Shown in pieces: positions 17,813 through 26,128 of a DNA stretch of 64,000 nt. Where the stretch lies: assembly GCF_008806345.1 (NCBI RefSeq), contig NZ_VZZJ01000005.1, positions 124,001-188,000 of the forward strand, read 5' to 3'. The position numbers and the translations under genes were made by a program. The stretch's first letter is position 1, and each line of letters starts with the position of its first letter. The notes beneath the pieces are model-generated. The model was not told where the DNA came from, made no database searches, and was given only the letters and a program-made list of their open reading frames with translations. Origin of the DNA: Methylobacterium planeticum (GTDB lineage: Bacteria > Pseudomonadota > Alphaproteobacteria > Rhizobiales > Beijerinckiaceae).

Positions 17813-18137
17813 CGGAGGTCCTTCGGTGTTGGCCCGCGGGGCAGGGGGCTGCGCCGCAGGGTGGGAAACCGCCCCTCGGCCGGACCGGCCGCGGCGGCGC
17901 GTGAGCGCTTCGGCGGCATCGGCCGCCAAGCGCGGTGAACGGGATTGCGCGTCCGCGCGCCCGGGTTCGGCGCGCCGGATCCTACCGGCCGGGCGGCGCC
18001 CTGTCGTTCGGACGGGACGCCTCTGTCCGCAAGCGCTCGGACCGGGTGCCGGAGGGCGGGAGAGCGGGCGCAGGCACCCGGACGCGAGAAAGGCGGGACT
18101 TCCCGTCCCGCCTCCGCATGCGCGATCGCGCAAGACC

Positions 18138-18197
18138 CTATGCCCGGGCCTGATTCGGCGGAGCCTCCTCACCGTCGGATCGATCGTGATGCGGCAT
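18138..18197 (-). CDS. Possible 19-residue peptide ORF
   Basis: A 19-codon frame (begins MPHHDRSDGEE) with a textbook GGAGG ribosome site 8 nt before the ATG, within the otherwise empty 17813-18471 spacer upstream of mucR. The peptide is acidic and hydrophilic. The strong ribosome site is the only support. Confidence 0.22.
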   Translation of the reverse strand: MPHHDRSDGEEAPPNQARA

Positions 18198-18471
18198 GGC
18201 TTCACCTCCGAGGTTGGATTCACGCTGGAGCCGGGCTCCGATGAAGCAACCGCCCAGGCCGGAGCGGGTTCCAGCCGGGCGCCGCCTGTTTTCGCCGCCG
18301 GCGTAACCGCGGCGTTGCGCGAAACCGGCGACGCGGGCGACAATCTTCGGCGTTACATGGCGGTTTTCAGGCGAATTGTGCTTAGATGCAGTGGATTTCA
18401 GCTTTGCGCCTATTGACGGACAAGCTGCGGCAATGAACTGAACGGTAGGCCCCCGGCTGAGGAATAGAAAA

Positions 18472-19215
18472 ATGGAAGAGCCTGCCACCACTTTCCAGAC
18501 CGACTACATCGATCTCGCGTCTGAAATCGTCTCCGCTTACGTATCCAACAACTCCCTGCCGGTCGCCGAACTCCCGGCACTTCTCGGCAATGTCCACGCG
18601 GCTTTGTCCGGCCTGGCCTCCGCCGCCACCGGAACCGCCGGCACCGAGGCCCCGAAGGCGACGGGCGCGCAGGTCCGCAAGTCGATCACCCACGACGCGC
18701 TGATCAGCTTCGAGGACGGCAAGCCCTACAAGACCCTGCGCCGCCACCTGACCATCCGGAACCTCACCCCCGAGGCCTACCGCGCCAAGTGGGGCCTGCC
18801 GGTGGATTACCCGATGGTCGCCGCCGCCTATTCCGAGCAGCGCTCCTCCCTCGCCAAGAGCCTCGGCCTCGGCCAGCAGCGCCGCAAGCCCGCCGCCAAG
18901 GACGCCGGCGCGGACGCCGCCGCCGAGACCGTGCAGGCGCCGGAGGCCCCCGAGGCCGAGGCTGTCGGAGCCGCCCCGAAGGCGGCGTCGAGATCCGCCA
19001 CCAGATCCGCCCCGAAGGCGGCTTCGGCGAAGTCCGGCGCCTCCAAGCGCGCCCCGAAGGCCGCCGCCAAGGCGCCCGCCGCCGGGAAGCCCGCCAAGGC
19101 CCCGCGCCGCGCCAAGACCGCGGAGACCGCCGCGGGGACCGCCGCTGAGACGTCCGCGGACGCGACGGCCGAAGCCGCCCCGAAGGCGCGGGGCAAGCGC
19201 AAGGTCGCGGCCTGA
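18472..19215 (+). CDS. mucR: MucR/Ros-family regulator with histone-H1-like tail
   Basis: 247 aa, about 100 longer than typical MucR. Residues 1-45 match the MucR oligomerisation region (VSAYVSNNSLPVAELPALL). Residues ~65-115 match the Ros/MucR DNA-binding domain (GKPYKTLRRHLTIRNLTPEAY, then KWGLPVDYPMVAAAYSEQRS). The canonical zinc cysteines are replaced: the usual C-L-x-C/D position reads ISFEDG, so it belongs with zinc-independent members such as the Mesorhizobium Ml proteins. From residue ~135 to the end there is an Ala/Lys/Pro tail ending GKRKVAA, like eukaryotic H1 tails. MucR proteins act as global, H-NS-like silencers that bind AT-rich targets, and the AT-richer upstream region could allow autoregulation. 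The tail probably adds non-specific DNA binding. Confidence 0.85.
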   Translation: MEEPATTFQTDYIDLASEIVSAYVSNNSLPVAELPALLGNVHAALSGLASAATGTAGTEAPKATGAQVRKSITHDALISFEDGKPYKTLRRHLTIRNLTPEAYRAKWGLPVDYPMVAAAYSEQRSSLAKSLGLGQQRRKPAAKDAGADAAAETVQAPEAPEAEAVGAAPKAASRSATRSAPKAASAKSGASKRAPKAAAKAPAAGKPAKAPRRAKTAETAAGTAAETSADATAEAAPKARGKRKVAA

Positions 19216-19260
19216 CGCCGCGAGAGGCGCGGCCTGGGGCGGGCCGGCGCGGCAGGTTCC

Positions 19261-19461
19261 TCACCGCCGCGCCCGCTCGCGCGCCCGCTCGCGCTCCTGG
19301 GCGCGCTCCTGGGCGCGCAACTGCAGGATGAGCTCCACGTGGCGCCGCGGCAGGCCCGCGAAGGCGCTGTCCGCGTAGGTCCTGCGAAGCCGGGCGCCGA
19401 TGCCCGCGATGGCGTCCGGGCAGAGCGGCGGGACGGGCATGGGCTGGATCTGGATCATCAT
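19261..19461 (-). CDS. NepR-like small protein (putative anti-sigma factor)
   Basis: 66 aa from the first of two ATGs (19461; second at 19458). The core AIAGIGARLRRTYADSAF followed by LPRRHVELILQLRAQ fits the NepR pattern I-G-x-x-L-R-x-x-Y-x-D/E...P-x-R-x-x-x-L-L-x-x-L. NepR proteins hold the general-stress sigma factor EcfG until PhyR binds them. The tail is a run of Arg/Glu repeats (ERAQERERARERARR), probably helical. No phyR or ecfG is adjacent, so this would be an orphan paralogue. A TTTA-N7-TTAA element lies 45 nt upstream. The call rests on a short motif and is tentative. Confidence 0.45.
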   Translation of the reverse strand: MMIQIQPMPVPPLCPDAIAGIGARLRRTYADSAFAGLPRRHVELILQLRAQERAQERERARERARR

Positions 19462-19505
19462 TCGTTCATGATTTGTTCCGACAATCCAGGGATGCACCCG
19501 CAGGG

Positions 19506-19520
19506 TTAAGAAAGCGTAAA
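19506..19520 (-). promoter_or_regulatory. Imperfect CtrA-type box
   Basis: Reads TTTACGCTTTCTTAA on the minus strand, 7 of 8 consensus bases of TTAA-N7-TTAA, 45 nt upstream of the NepR-like gene. Confidence 0.35.
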
Positions 19521-19562
19521 CGCGGCCGCGGAAGCCTCGGCGGACGGCGCAGGCGGCCGTCC

Positions 19563-20933
19563 TCAGGCGGTGAGGATCGCCCAGCCCCGGGGCGGCAGGC
19601 GGATCCGGGCCGCGTCCCCGCCCGGGGCGACGAGTTCGCCCTCGCCGAGCTCGATCCCGCGCGCGCCGGGGGCGGGCTGGTCGGAGCCCGCCGACCCGAG
19701 ATTGAGCGCGAGGAGGAGCCGGGCCCCGCCGTGGTGGCAGGCGAGGGTGAGGCTCTCGTTGGCGAGGTGGAGCGGCGTGGTGCGGGCCCGGTGCAGCCAC
19801 GGGTTGCGACGGCGCAGGCCGATCAAGCTCTGGTGCAGGCGGTAGACCGGCCAGCCGTAGGGGGCGAGCCCGGCCGGACTCTCCGGGAAGGCGGGCCGGA
19901 CGGCCTCGTCCCCGCCGGCGCGCTCCTCCTTCACGCCCCGGAAGGCCTGCTCGTCGCCGGCATAGATCGAGGGCGTGCCGCCGCAGCAGAACAGCACAGC
20001 CAGCGCGTGTGGCAGGTGCCCGGGATCGGCGAGGCGGCTCGCGATCCGGGTCACGTCGTGGTTGCCCACGAAGGTCATGGGCACGAAGCTGTCGAGGAAT
20101 CCGTTGTGGCGCTCGAGGGCGTGGGCCAGCTCGTACAGGTTGCGGTCGTTGAGCCCGCTCCAGATCGCCTTCCAGAGCTCGTACTGCGTCACCGCGTCGA
20201 GCCCGGCCACCCGCACGATGCCGGCGTAATCGCCGTGGATGACCTCGCCGACCAGATAGGCCTCCGGGTGGGCGGCGCGCACCCGCGGCAGCACCGCGGC
20301 CCAGAACCGGTCCGGCACCGCGTAGGCCGCGTCGAGGCGCCAGCCGTCGGCGCCGCGCCGCAACCAGTGGTCCATGACGCCCGCCACGTAATCGGCCACC
20401 GAGGGCTCGTCGTGGTTGAGGGCCACGAGGGCGCCGTGCCCCTCGAAATTCGCGTAGTCCGGCACCGCTCCGGGGCCGCTGCCCCGCGGCCAGGAGAGGC
20501 GGAACCAGGAGGCGAGGGGCGCCCCCGCGCCCTCGCGCAGGACCTCCTGGAAGGCCGGGAAGGCCCGGCCCACATGGTTGAAGACCCCGTCGAGGAGCAC
20601 CCGCAACCCCCGCTTGTGGGCGGCCGCCACGAACGCGTCGAAATCGCCGAGATCCCCGAGGCGCGGGTCGATCCGGTAATGGTCGACCGTGTCGTAGCCG
20701 TGGCTCGAGGCGGCGAAGACCGGCCCGAGGGCGATCCCCGAGGCGCCGAGCTCGACCGCGTAGTCGAGCCAGCCCTGGAGCTGGGGCAGGCGGTGGACGA
20801 TGCGCGCCTCGGGCGCGGCCTCGGGTTCGGCCCCGAGGAAGCCGAGCGGGTAGACCTGCCACCAGAGGGCGTGTTCGATCCAGGCTGGCACCGGCCTCCC
20901 CCGCTTCGCTGCGCGGCTCAGTCGGCAAGCCAT
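19563..20933 (-). CDS. GH13 alpha-amylase family protein
   Basis: 456 aa, a compact glycoside hydrolase family 13 enzyme acting on alpha-glucans. All four conserved regions are present: DGVFNH (115-120), GWRLDAAYAV with nucleophile D201, GEVIHG with acid/base E230, and FVGNHD (NHD 291-293). A C-terminal beta-domain follows (PGARGIEL... ILTA). No signal peptide is obvious, so it probably acts on cytoplasmic maltodextrin or glycogen-derived chains. The ATG at 20933 adds ~15 residues before WIEHALWWQVYPLGF; a GTG at 20891 is an alternative start. No glg or mal genes are adjacent. A tiny hydrophobic frame overlaps the 5' end. Confidence 0.88.
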   Translation of the reverse strand: MACRLSRAAKRGRPVPAWIEHALWWQVYPLGFLGAEPEAAPEARIVHRLPQLQGWLDYAVELGASGIALGPVFAASSHGYDTVDHYRIDPRLGDLGDFDAFVAAAHKRGLRVLLDGVFNHVGRAFPAFQEVLREGAGAPLASWFRLSWPRGSGPGAVPDYANFEGHGALVALNHDEPSVADYVAGVMDHWLRRGADGWRLDAAYAVPDRFWAAVLPRVRAAHPEAYLVGEVIHGDYAGIVRVAGLDAVTQYELWKAIWSGLNDRNLYELAHALERHNGFLDSFVPMTFVGNHDVTRIASRLADPGHLPHALAVLFCCGGTPSIYAGDEQAFRGVKEERAGGDEAVRPAFPESPAGLAPYGWPVYRLHQSLIGLRRRNPWLHRARTTPLHLANESLTLACHHGGARLLLALNLGSAGSDQPAPGARGIELGEGELVAPGGDAARIRLPPRGWAILTA

Positions 20934-20998
20934 GCGGCGACGGAGAACGTCCCCGCGAGCACGATGTTGCCGGCGAGCAGGAGGGCGAGAAGGGCCAT
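20918..20998 (-). CDS. Possible 26-residue membrane peptide overlapping amylase start
   Basis: A 26-codon frame that starts MALLALLLAGNIVLAG and ends WLAD. It is almost wholly hydrophobic with one negative C-terminal residue, as expected for a single-span membrane peptide. Its stop codon overlaps the start region of the amylase gene, which could couple translation. Ribosome site is weak (CTCCCTGCCC). Low confidence because of its size. Confidence 0.3.
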   Translation of the reverse strand: MALLALLLAGNIVLAGTFSVAAWLAD

Positions 20999-21086
20999 GG
21001 GCAGGGAGGACTCCGTGGGGCGGACTTCGTCAACGCCAACGGCCACGTTTCGTTGCCGCCGGCACGGGACCGGACCGCGGGGCGGA

Positions 21087-21335
21087 TCAGATCGGCGGGG
21101 CGAGGTCCGCCAGGATGCCGGGGCCGACGAGCAGCGCCGCGCAGGCCGCGATCCGGGGCAGCAGGGCCTCGGCGGCCGCGGGCGCGATGCCGCCGGCCCC
21201 GGCCACGTCGAGCCCGACGATCCGGGCCTCCGGCAAGGCGAGCCCCGCGAGCCACCACGCCAGCGCGGCCCGGGCCGAGGCGGCGAGGGGCGGCATGGAC
21301 TTTCCCGCGAGCCTCGATGGATTTTCGCCCATCAT
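21087..21335 (-). CDS. Hypothetical protein, Ala/Leu-rich
   Basis: 82 aa, not recognised. Two hydrophobic helices (AALAWWLAGLALPEA and IAACAALLVGPGI) and GC3-biased codons favour coding. The ATGATG start sits at an AT-rich stretch (21335-21360) that could hold a promoter. It may belong with the amylase gene downstream in the same orientation. Weakly supported. Confidence 0.35.
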   Translation of the reverse strand: MMGENPSRLAGKSMPPLAASARAALAWWLAGLALPEARIVGLDVAGAGGIAPAAAEALLPRIAACAALLVGPGILADLAPPI

Positions 21336-21539
21336 CTACTTTTTGTTGCAGTATTCGGTCGATATCCCGAGACGCAATCTTAACGCTCCGGGTGTTTCAT
21401 TTGGTTTAAGCGGATGGCCTCGAGTGTCGCGGCGCGGCCCTTCGCCGGAGATCGTCCGAAGCATGCTCACCATCTGGGCCGGCAAGAGCCGGCCGCGCCG
21501 GGTCCAGGCTGACCGCCGCGGTCCGGCCCGCGACCACCG

Positions 21540-21710
21540 CGACGCGGTCCGCGCCGTCCTGGACGACCTCTTGCGCTGGCAGGTCGAGGGCCGCGCCCGC
21601 TGGCGATCCTGCCGACCCCCCTCGTCACCGTGGCGACCGGGGGCCTGGTCGGCGGCCTGATCCTCTCCGTCAGGGGCGCGATCCTCAGCGCGGGCCAACT
21701 GACGCAGTGA
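21540..21710 (+). pseudogene. Remnant of a type II secretion GspF-like C-terminus
   Basis: The last ~35 codons before a TGA at 21708-21710 read LAILPTPLVTVATGGLVGG, then LILSVRGAILSAGQLTQ. This is the pattern of the final membrane helix and tail of GspF (T2SS inner-membrane platform protein; family ends like LTPLLT..LGG.VGGLI...LAILS.N.L). The upstream part (RWQVEGRAR) fits only in another frame, so a frameshift is needed, and no further GspF or gsp gene is present. I read it as a decayed fragment left by deletion. Similarity is by eye only. Confidence 0.4.
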
Positions 21711-21782
21711 TGATGCGCGAACCGCGATTGCATTCATGACGCAATATGAAACCCTGAAGCGTATCATTCCGTACACAATGCG

Positions 21783-22043
21783 ATGACCGACGTCCCTGAT
21801 CTCCCGACCCCGCTCGCCGTCAGCCTCGCCAAGCGATTGCATGCCCGCAGGCTCGACTGCGCCTTCAGCGTCCAGACCCTGGCGAGTCTCGCCCGGGTCG
21901 AGCCCGCCATGATCCGCGCCATCGAGGAGGGCGCGCCGGACCTCGACCCCCGCGTGGTCGAGGCGGTCGGCGCGGTCCTCGGCCTGTCGCCGCGGGACCT
22001 CAGCACCTACGTGCCGCGCGGGCCCGAGGACACGGAGCACTGA
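21783..22043 (+). CDS. XRE-like helix-turn-helix protein
   Basis: 86 aa. A single helix-turn-helix domain: LAKRLHARRLDCAFSVQTLA, LARVEPAMIRAIEEG, then VEAVGAVLGLSPRDL, which matches the five-helix Cro/C1 fold. There is no effector domain, so it is a small DNA-binding protein, possibly an antitoxin-like or phage-derived regulator, although no toxin gene is adjacent. Its last codons run into a heptanucleotide repeat array. Preceded by an AT-rich promoter-like stretch (around 21735-21780). Confidence 0.65.
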   Translation: MTDVPDLPTPLAVSLAKRLHARRLDCAFSVQTLASLARVEPAMIRAIEEGAPDLDPRVVEAVGAVLGLSPRDLSTYVPRGPEDTEH

Positions 22044-22051
22044 GCTCCGGA

Positions 22052-22102
<51 letters not shown>

Positions 22103-22273
22103 AGGTCTTCGGCAGTACAGATCGGCGCCTTTCGCGCCAGGAACCGAGCTTCGACACCGGCCGCGCAAGCCTTCGTGCGCGATTTTCGCAGGATCCGCGA
22201 AAACCCTCGCCGGACATTGCGGCGTTATGCTATGAATCGTGGCCTCTCTCCTGACGTCAGGGGGACGCCGACG

Positions 22274-22468
22274 ATGTGGAAGCTTCACCATCACCAGCCT
22301 GCCGGGTCGTTGCGGCAACCCGCGGGCCACCTGCACGGCGACACGCTCGGCTGGTGGAAATTCCTCGCCCGCACGCAGGGGCCGCTCGCAGGCGCCCTGA
22401 TCCTCAACCTCGCCTCGGTCACCATCCTGCTCTGGGTCGGCTGGGTGGTCGCCCGCGGCCTGCAATAG
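22274..22468 (+). CDS. Small single-span membrane protein, hypothetical
   Basis: 64 aa from an ATG at 22274. The N-terminal half is His-rich and polar (MWKLHHHQPAG), followed by LGWWKFLARTQGP, and the C-terminal half is one membrane helix (AGALILNLASVTILLWVGWVVA). An earlier in-frame ATG at 22232 would add 14 residues. It resembles small inner-membrane stress peptides in layout only. No recognised family. Confidence 0.5.
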   Translation: MWKLHHHQPAGSLRQPAGHLHGDTLGWWKFLARTQGPLAGALILNLASVTILLWVGWVVARGLQ

Positions 22469-22671
22469 GCAAGCCCTCGGGGCCCGCCTCCGTCCCGGCC
22501 GATCGCCCATGCCGGCGGTCGCGGCCCCGGGATGTCCGGGTCCGTGCCGGGCCCCGAGGCGCGCGCCCGCGCCGGGGCCCCGTCAGGGTATGAATCCGCA
22601 CCATTCATGGACGGTTCTGAGCGTTCGCTATAGTTTCGCTGTATAGATTTCGCTCAGCAAGAGCTTGGCAG

Positions 22672-23670
22672 ATGACCCTTCTCGTCCCGCTCGTGGCCTT
22701 GATGGTGCTGGTGTGCGGGCCGGCCCGGGCCGAACTCGTGATCGACCAGGCGATGATCACCGGGGGCGAATTGCGGGTGAGCGGGCGGGTCAGCCCGGGG
22801 CAGACCGCCGCCATCCTCCTCGACGAGAAGAACCCGGTTGCCCCCGACAAGGACGGGCGCTTCCTGTTCCGCCTCGTCTATCACCCGGCGAACTGCATCG
22901 TGACCCTGAAATCCGGCAACGAGAGCCGGCAGGCGGTCGTCGGCTTCTGCGGCCAGCGCGGGCCCGAGGGCACGGCGCCGGCCGCGCCGGTGCAGCGGGC
23001 CGCCGTGCAGGTCCAGCCCGCCCCGACGCCGCACCCGCCGGCGCCCCCGCAGGTCGGCCCGCGCGGACCCCAGGGCACCGCCGGCCCGCAGGGTCCGGAA
23101 GGGCCGCAGGGCGCCAAGGGCGAGACCGGACCGGCGGGGCCTGCGGGACCGATCGGGCCCGTCGGCGCCATCGGGCCGGCGGGACCCGCCGGGCCGGCCG
23201 GGCCGGCTGGGGCGCGCGGCGAGGCGGGCCCTGCGGGACCCGCCGGCCCCGAGGGCAAGACGGGCCCGGCGGGTCCCGCAGGGCCGGAGGGCAAGCCGGG
23301 GTCCGAGGGCAGGTCCGGTGCCGCCGGGGCCCTGCGGATCCAGGCCACGAGCTGCGCGGAGGGCGGGCGCTGCGTCGCCACCTGCGCGGGGGACGAATTC
23401 GCCGTCAGCGGCACCTGCAGCGGCGGCGACCGGCCCGGGATGGACGAGACCAGCATCTACTGCCTCGGCCTCGGCGCGAGCCCGCGCCCGCTGACGGCGC
23501 GCGCCATCTGCGCCAAGGCGCAGCTCGCGCAGGATGCCGGCGTCGACGCCGGCCAGGCCGCCGCTCCGCGCCCGACGCCCTTCGCGGTGACGCCCTCCGA
23601 GGGCCGCTCCAAGGATCAGCCCAGGGACCAGCCCAGGGATCAGTCCAAGGACAAGTCCCGGAATCCCTGA
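22672..23670 (+). CDS. Secreted collagen-like protein
   Basis: 332 aa. Signal peptide to about A20 ([13 protein letters not shown]). An N-terminal globular part (21-98) has a beta-rich, Ig-like look and two Cys. A Pro linker follows, then an uninterrupted collagen-like tract of 30 Gly-X-Y triplets at residues 129-218 ([20 protein letters not shown] and similar). The C-terminal part has a Cys cluster ([11 protein letters not shown]... TC... YC... IC) that could trimerise or cap the triple helix, and ends in a basic repeat [16 protein letters not shown]. Bacterial collagen-like proteins form trimeric stalks for adhesion or surface structures. A TATAGT-like AT-rich region lies upstream. No partner gene is adjacent. 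Confidence 0.8.
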   Translation: MTLLVPLVALMVLVCGPARAELVIDQAMITGGELRVSGRVSPGQTAAILLDEKNPVAPDKDGRFLFRLVYHPANCIVTLKSGNESRQAVVGFCGQRGPEGTAPAAPVQRAAVQVQPAPTPHPPAPPQVGPRGPQGTAGPQGPEGPQGAKGETGPAGPAGPIGPVGAIGPAGPAGPAGPAGARGEAGPAGPAGPEGKTGPAGPAGPEGKPGSEGRSGAAGALRIQATSCAEGGRCVATCAGDEFAVSGTCSGGDRPGMDETSIYCLGLGASPRPLTARAICAKAQLAQDAGVDAGQAAAPRPTPFAVTPSEGRSKDQPRDQPRDQSKDKSRNP

Positions 23671-23884
23671 TCGCCGGCCGAAGCCTGGGGCCGGTCCCTT
23701 CAGGTCCCCGAGCCGCCTCCCCGAGCACTCGCCCCAGACCCCTCTCCGCGGCGACCGCCCTCCGGGGCGGCGACGATTCGGCGTCCGGTCCGCCCGGGGT
23801 GGCGGCGCATCCAGGGCCGCTCGCGGTTGTCCCCCGCGGAAGAGTGCTGAGATGGCCCGGTCCGGCATCGCCCTCTTGGTAATA

Positions 23885-23912
23885 TTACAACTTATGGTAG
23901 TCTTCGTATGAG
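23885..23912 (+). promoter_or_regulatory. Candidate sigma-70-type promoter of the LuxR-type gene
   Basis: TTACAA (23885-23890), 16-bp spacer, TATGAG (23907-23912), in a sharply AT-rich patch 140 bp before the LuxR-type gene. The rest of the 23671-24050 spacer shows no gene. Confidence 0.3.
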
Positions 23913-24050
23913 TGTGTACTAAAGTCGAGGCCGCAGCGTGAGGGTGAGAGCGTCGATCCGGCCGGGCCCGGCCCTCGCGGTCCCGGAGCCGGGCCCGTCC
24001 GCGGCGCCCCCGCCGAGACCCGGTCCGCCGCCCGCCGCCGGGCCGGCGGC

Positions 24051-25139
24051 GTGATGACGCGCGCCATCGACACGGCGCACCTCGTCGACACGATCTACGA
24101 AGCCTCCCTCCTGCCGGAGCGCTGGATCGACGTCCTCGACCTGATGACCGGGATCGCCGGGGGCGCCGGCACGATCCTGCTCGCCTCCGACATCGAGAAC
24201 CTGCGCTGGCTCAGCAGCCCGGGCCTCGAGGGCCTCGTGGAGGAGTTCCTGGCCGGGGGCTGGGCGCAGCGCAACAGCCGCACCCCGAAGGTGCTGGCGG
24301 CCCAGCATGCGGGCTTCCTCCTCGAGGAGGACGTCTACAGCCCCGAGGAGATCGCGCGCGATCCGATCATCCAGGGCTTCCTGCGCCCGCGCGGCCTCGG
24401 CTGGGCCACCGCCACCGCCCTGCCGATGCCGACCGGCGACACCCTGGTCTTCAGCGTCGAGCGGCGCCACGCGGACGGGCCGGTGCCCCGGTCGGCGGTG
24501 GCGGTGCTCGACGGCCTGCGCCCGCATCTCGGACGCGCGGCCCTGCTCTCGGCCCGGCTTCAGCTGGAGCGGGCCCGGGCCGCCGTCGAGGCGCTGGCCC
24601 TGCTCGGGCTGCCGGCCGGCCTCGTCACGCACGGCGCCAAGCTCCAATCCGCCAACGCGCTGCTGCAGGCGATGATGCCCCGCATCGTGCGGGACGGGCA
24701 GAGCCGGGTCGCCTTCGCGGATCCGCGCGCCGACGCGCTCCTCGCCCGCGCCCTCGGCGGCGGGGCCGGCCGGGCGGCGCGCTCGATCCCGATCCCGGCC
24801 TCCGGCGAGGATCCCGCCGCGGTGGCCCACCTCGTCCCCGTGCGGGGCGCGGCGCGGGACATCTTCGCAGGCAGCGCCGCCATCCTGGCCCTCACCCCCG
24901 TGGTGCCCGGGCAGGTGCCCGGCGCCGAGCTGCTGCAGGGCCTGTTCGACCTCACGGCCGCGGAGGCGCGGGTCGCCCGGGGCATCGCCGAGGGCGCCAC
25001 CATCGCGGCCCTGGCCCGGGGGCAGGGGGTGCTCGAGGCGACGGTACGCAGCCAGGTCAAGGCCGCCTTCGCCAAGACCGGGGTGTCGCGGCAGGTCGAC
25101 CTCGCCCGCCTGCTCTCCGGCCTCGTCGTCACTCGCTGA
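24051..25139 (+). CDS. LuxR-type helix-turn-helix transcriptional regulator
   Basis: 362 aa. The C-terminal ~65 residues are a LuxR/GerE DNA-binding domain (LFDLTAAEARVARGIAEGAT, then VLEATVRSQVKAAFAKTGVS). The N-terminal ~290 residues start DTIYEASLLPERWIDVLDLM, a sensor region common in alphaproteobacterial orphan LuxR-type regulators, with no receiver domain, so it is not a two-component partner. Start is GTG 24051 or the next codon ATG 24054. No luxI is near. The ligand is unknown. Confidence 0.83.
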   Translation: MMTRAIDTAHLVDTIYEASLLPERWIDVLDLMTGIAGGAGTILLASDIENLRWLSSPGLEGLVEEFLAGGWAQRNSRTPKVLAAQHAGFLLEEDVYSPEEIARDPIIQGFLRPRGLGWATATALPMPTGDTLVFSVERRHADGPVPRSAVAVLDGLRPHLGRAALLSARLQLERARAAVEALALLGLPAGLVTHGAKLQSANALLQAMMPRIVRDGQSRVAFADPRADALLARALGGGAGRAARSIPIPASGEDPAAVAHLVPVRGAARDIFAGSAAILALTPVVPGQVPGAELLQGLFDLTAAEARVARGIAEGATIAALARGQGVLEATVRSQVKAAFAKTGVSRQVDLARLLSGLVVTR

Positions 25140-25311
25140 GGTTGTCCCGGCCGGTCCCGCACCCGTCACCCATTTGGGGGATGCGCCGGTCTCCGCGGCG
25201 CGGCTCTGTTGCGCCGGATCGGTCTGCCCGCGGCCGCCGCACCCCCCTGAAGCCCGAAGGGCCGGGGGCGCGGTCGATGGGTCCGGTCACGCCATCGAGG
25301 GGGTCCGATCC

Positions 25312-25512
25312 ATGCAGAAGAAGTTCGTGAAGCCGCCGGCCTGGACCGCACGCCGGCTGGAGCGGCACATCGCGCGCCGCGGCAGCATCCTGGCGGTGCG
25401 CTGGATCGCGTTCGGGTCCGGCCGCAGCGAAGGCCAGGCCGGGTCGGAGCCGGCCGGCCCCGACAACGTCGTCCAGCTCCGGCCGCGGCCGACCGGGACG
25501 GAGGGGGCCTGA
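25312..25512 (+). CDS. Small basic hypothetical protein
   Basis: 66 aa. N-terminus is rich in Arg/Lys and aromatic residues (MQKKFVKPPAWTARRLERHI), then AVRWIAFGSG, and a tail ending in DNVVQLRPRP. The VVQLRPRP end is common in short alphaproteobacterial hypotheticals. Could bind nucleic acid; no family recognised. Weak ribosome site. Confidence 0.5.
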   Translation: MQKKFVKPPAWTARRLERHIARRGSILAVRWIAFGSGRSEGQAGSEPAGPDNVVQLRPRPTGTEGA

Positions 25513-25618
25513 GCCGGGACGCCCGGACCCGCGCGCAGGCCCTGGGCGCAGGCCCCGCGCGCCGGACCCGGGCGAAAGAATCTTGCGCCGCGCCGCCCGA
25601 TCGCGCACGAAACCGGGC

Positions 25619-25957
25619 ATGAAGCAGCTTGAGGCCATCATCGCGTGGACGCCGGCCCGCTGGGCGGATTTGCGCCCGGAGACCGCCGGCCAGGTCGCGG
25701 TCCTGCCCCATCCCGACACGCAGGGGGCGGCCAGGCGCTTCATGATGCGCGCGGGGGCCAGCGCCGCGGCCCTCCACGCCATGCCGGAGGCGCAGCGCAT
25801 CGCCGCCCTGTTCGTCGCCTTCAACACCCTGGTGGTCCGCGACGGCATCGACCCGCAGGCCGCCCACCGGGCCTTCCTGGCCATCGACGAGTACCGCTAC
25901 CGGATCGCCCCGGACACCGAGGGCGCCGAGTTCGAGGACCCGCCCGAGGAGGATTGA
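25619..25957 (+). CDS. Hypothetical protein, helical
   Basis: 112 aa. Predominantly helical, with AAALHAMPEAQRIAALFVAF and HRAFLAIDEYRYRI segments and an acidic end (EFEDPPEED). No signal peptide or membrane segment. GC3 bias supports coding. Not recognised. Confidence 0.55.
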   Translation: MKQLEAIIAWTPARWADLRPETAGQVAVLPHPDTQGAARRFMMRAGASAAALHAMPEAQRIAALFVAFNTLVVRDGIDPQAAHRAFLAIDEYRYRIAPDTEGAEFEDPPEED

Positions 25958-26128
25958 GGCGCGCCCGGGCCGCGCACGCATCCGGGCGCCCGGCCTCGGC
26001 CGACCGGATGTGGCCGACCAGAAACAATCCGCGACAAAAATCCCGTCCCGCGGCACCTCCCCGAGGCTTCAAACCGACGGTTGCGCCCTAGCTGAGAGCG
26101 GGCCCGACATCGCGCGAGAAGGCCCGCC

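Noticed and set aside
21781..22043. Toxin-antitoxin module with the XRE-like protein as antitoxin
   Set aside because: No toxin-like gene on either side.
22672..23670. Phage tail-fibre origin of the collagen-like protein
   Set aside because: No phage genes nearby and it has a signal peptide.
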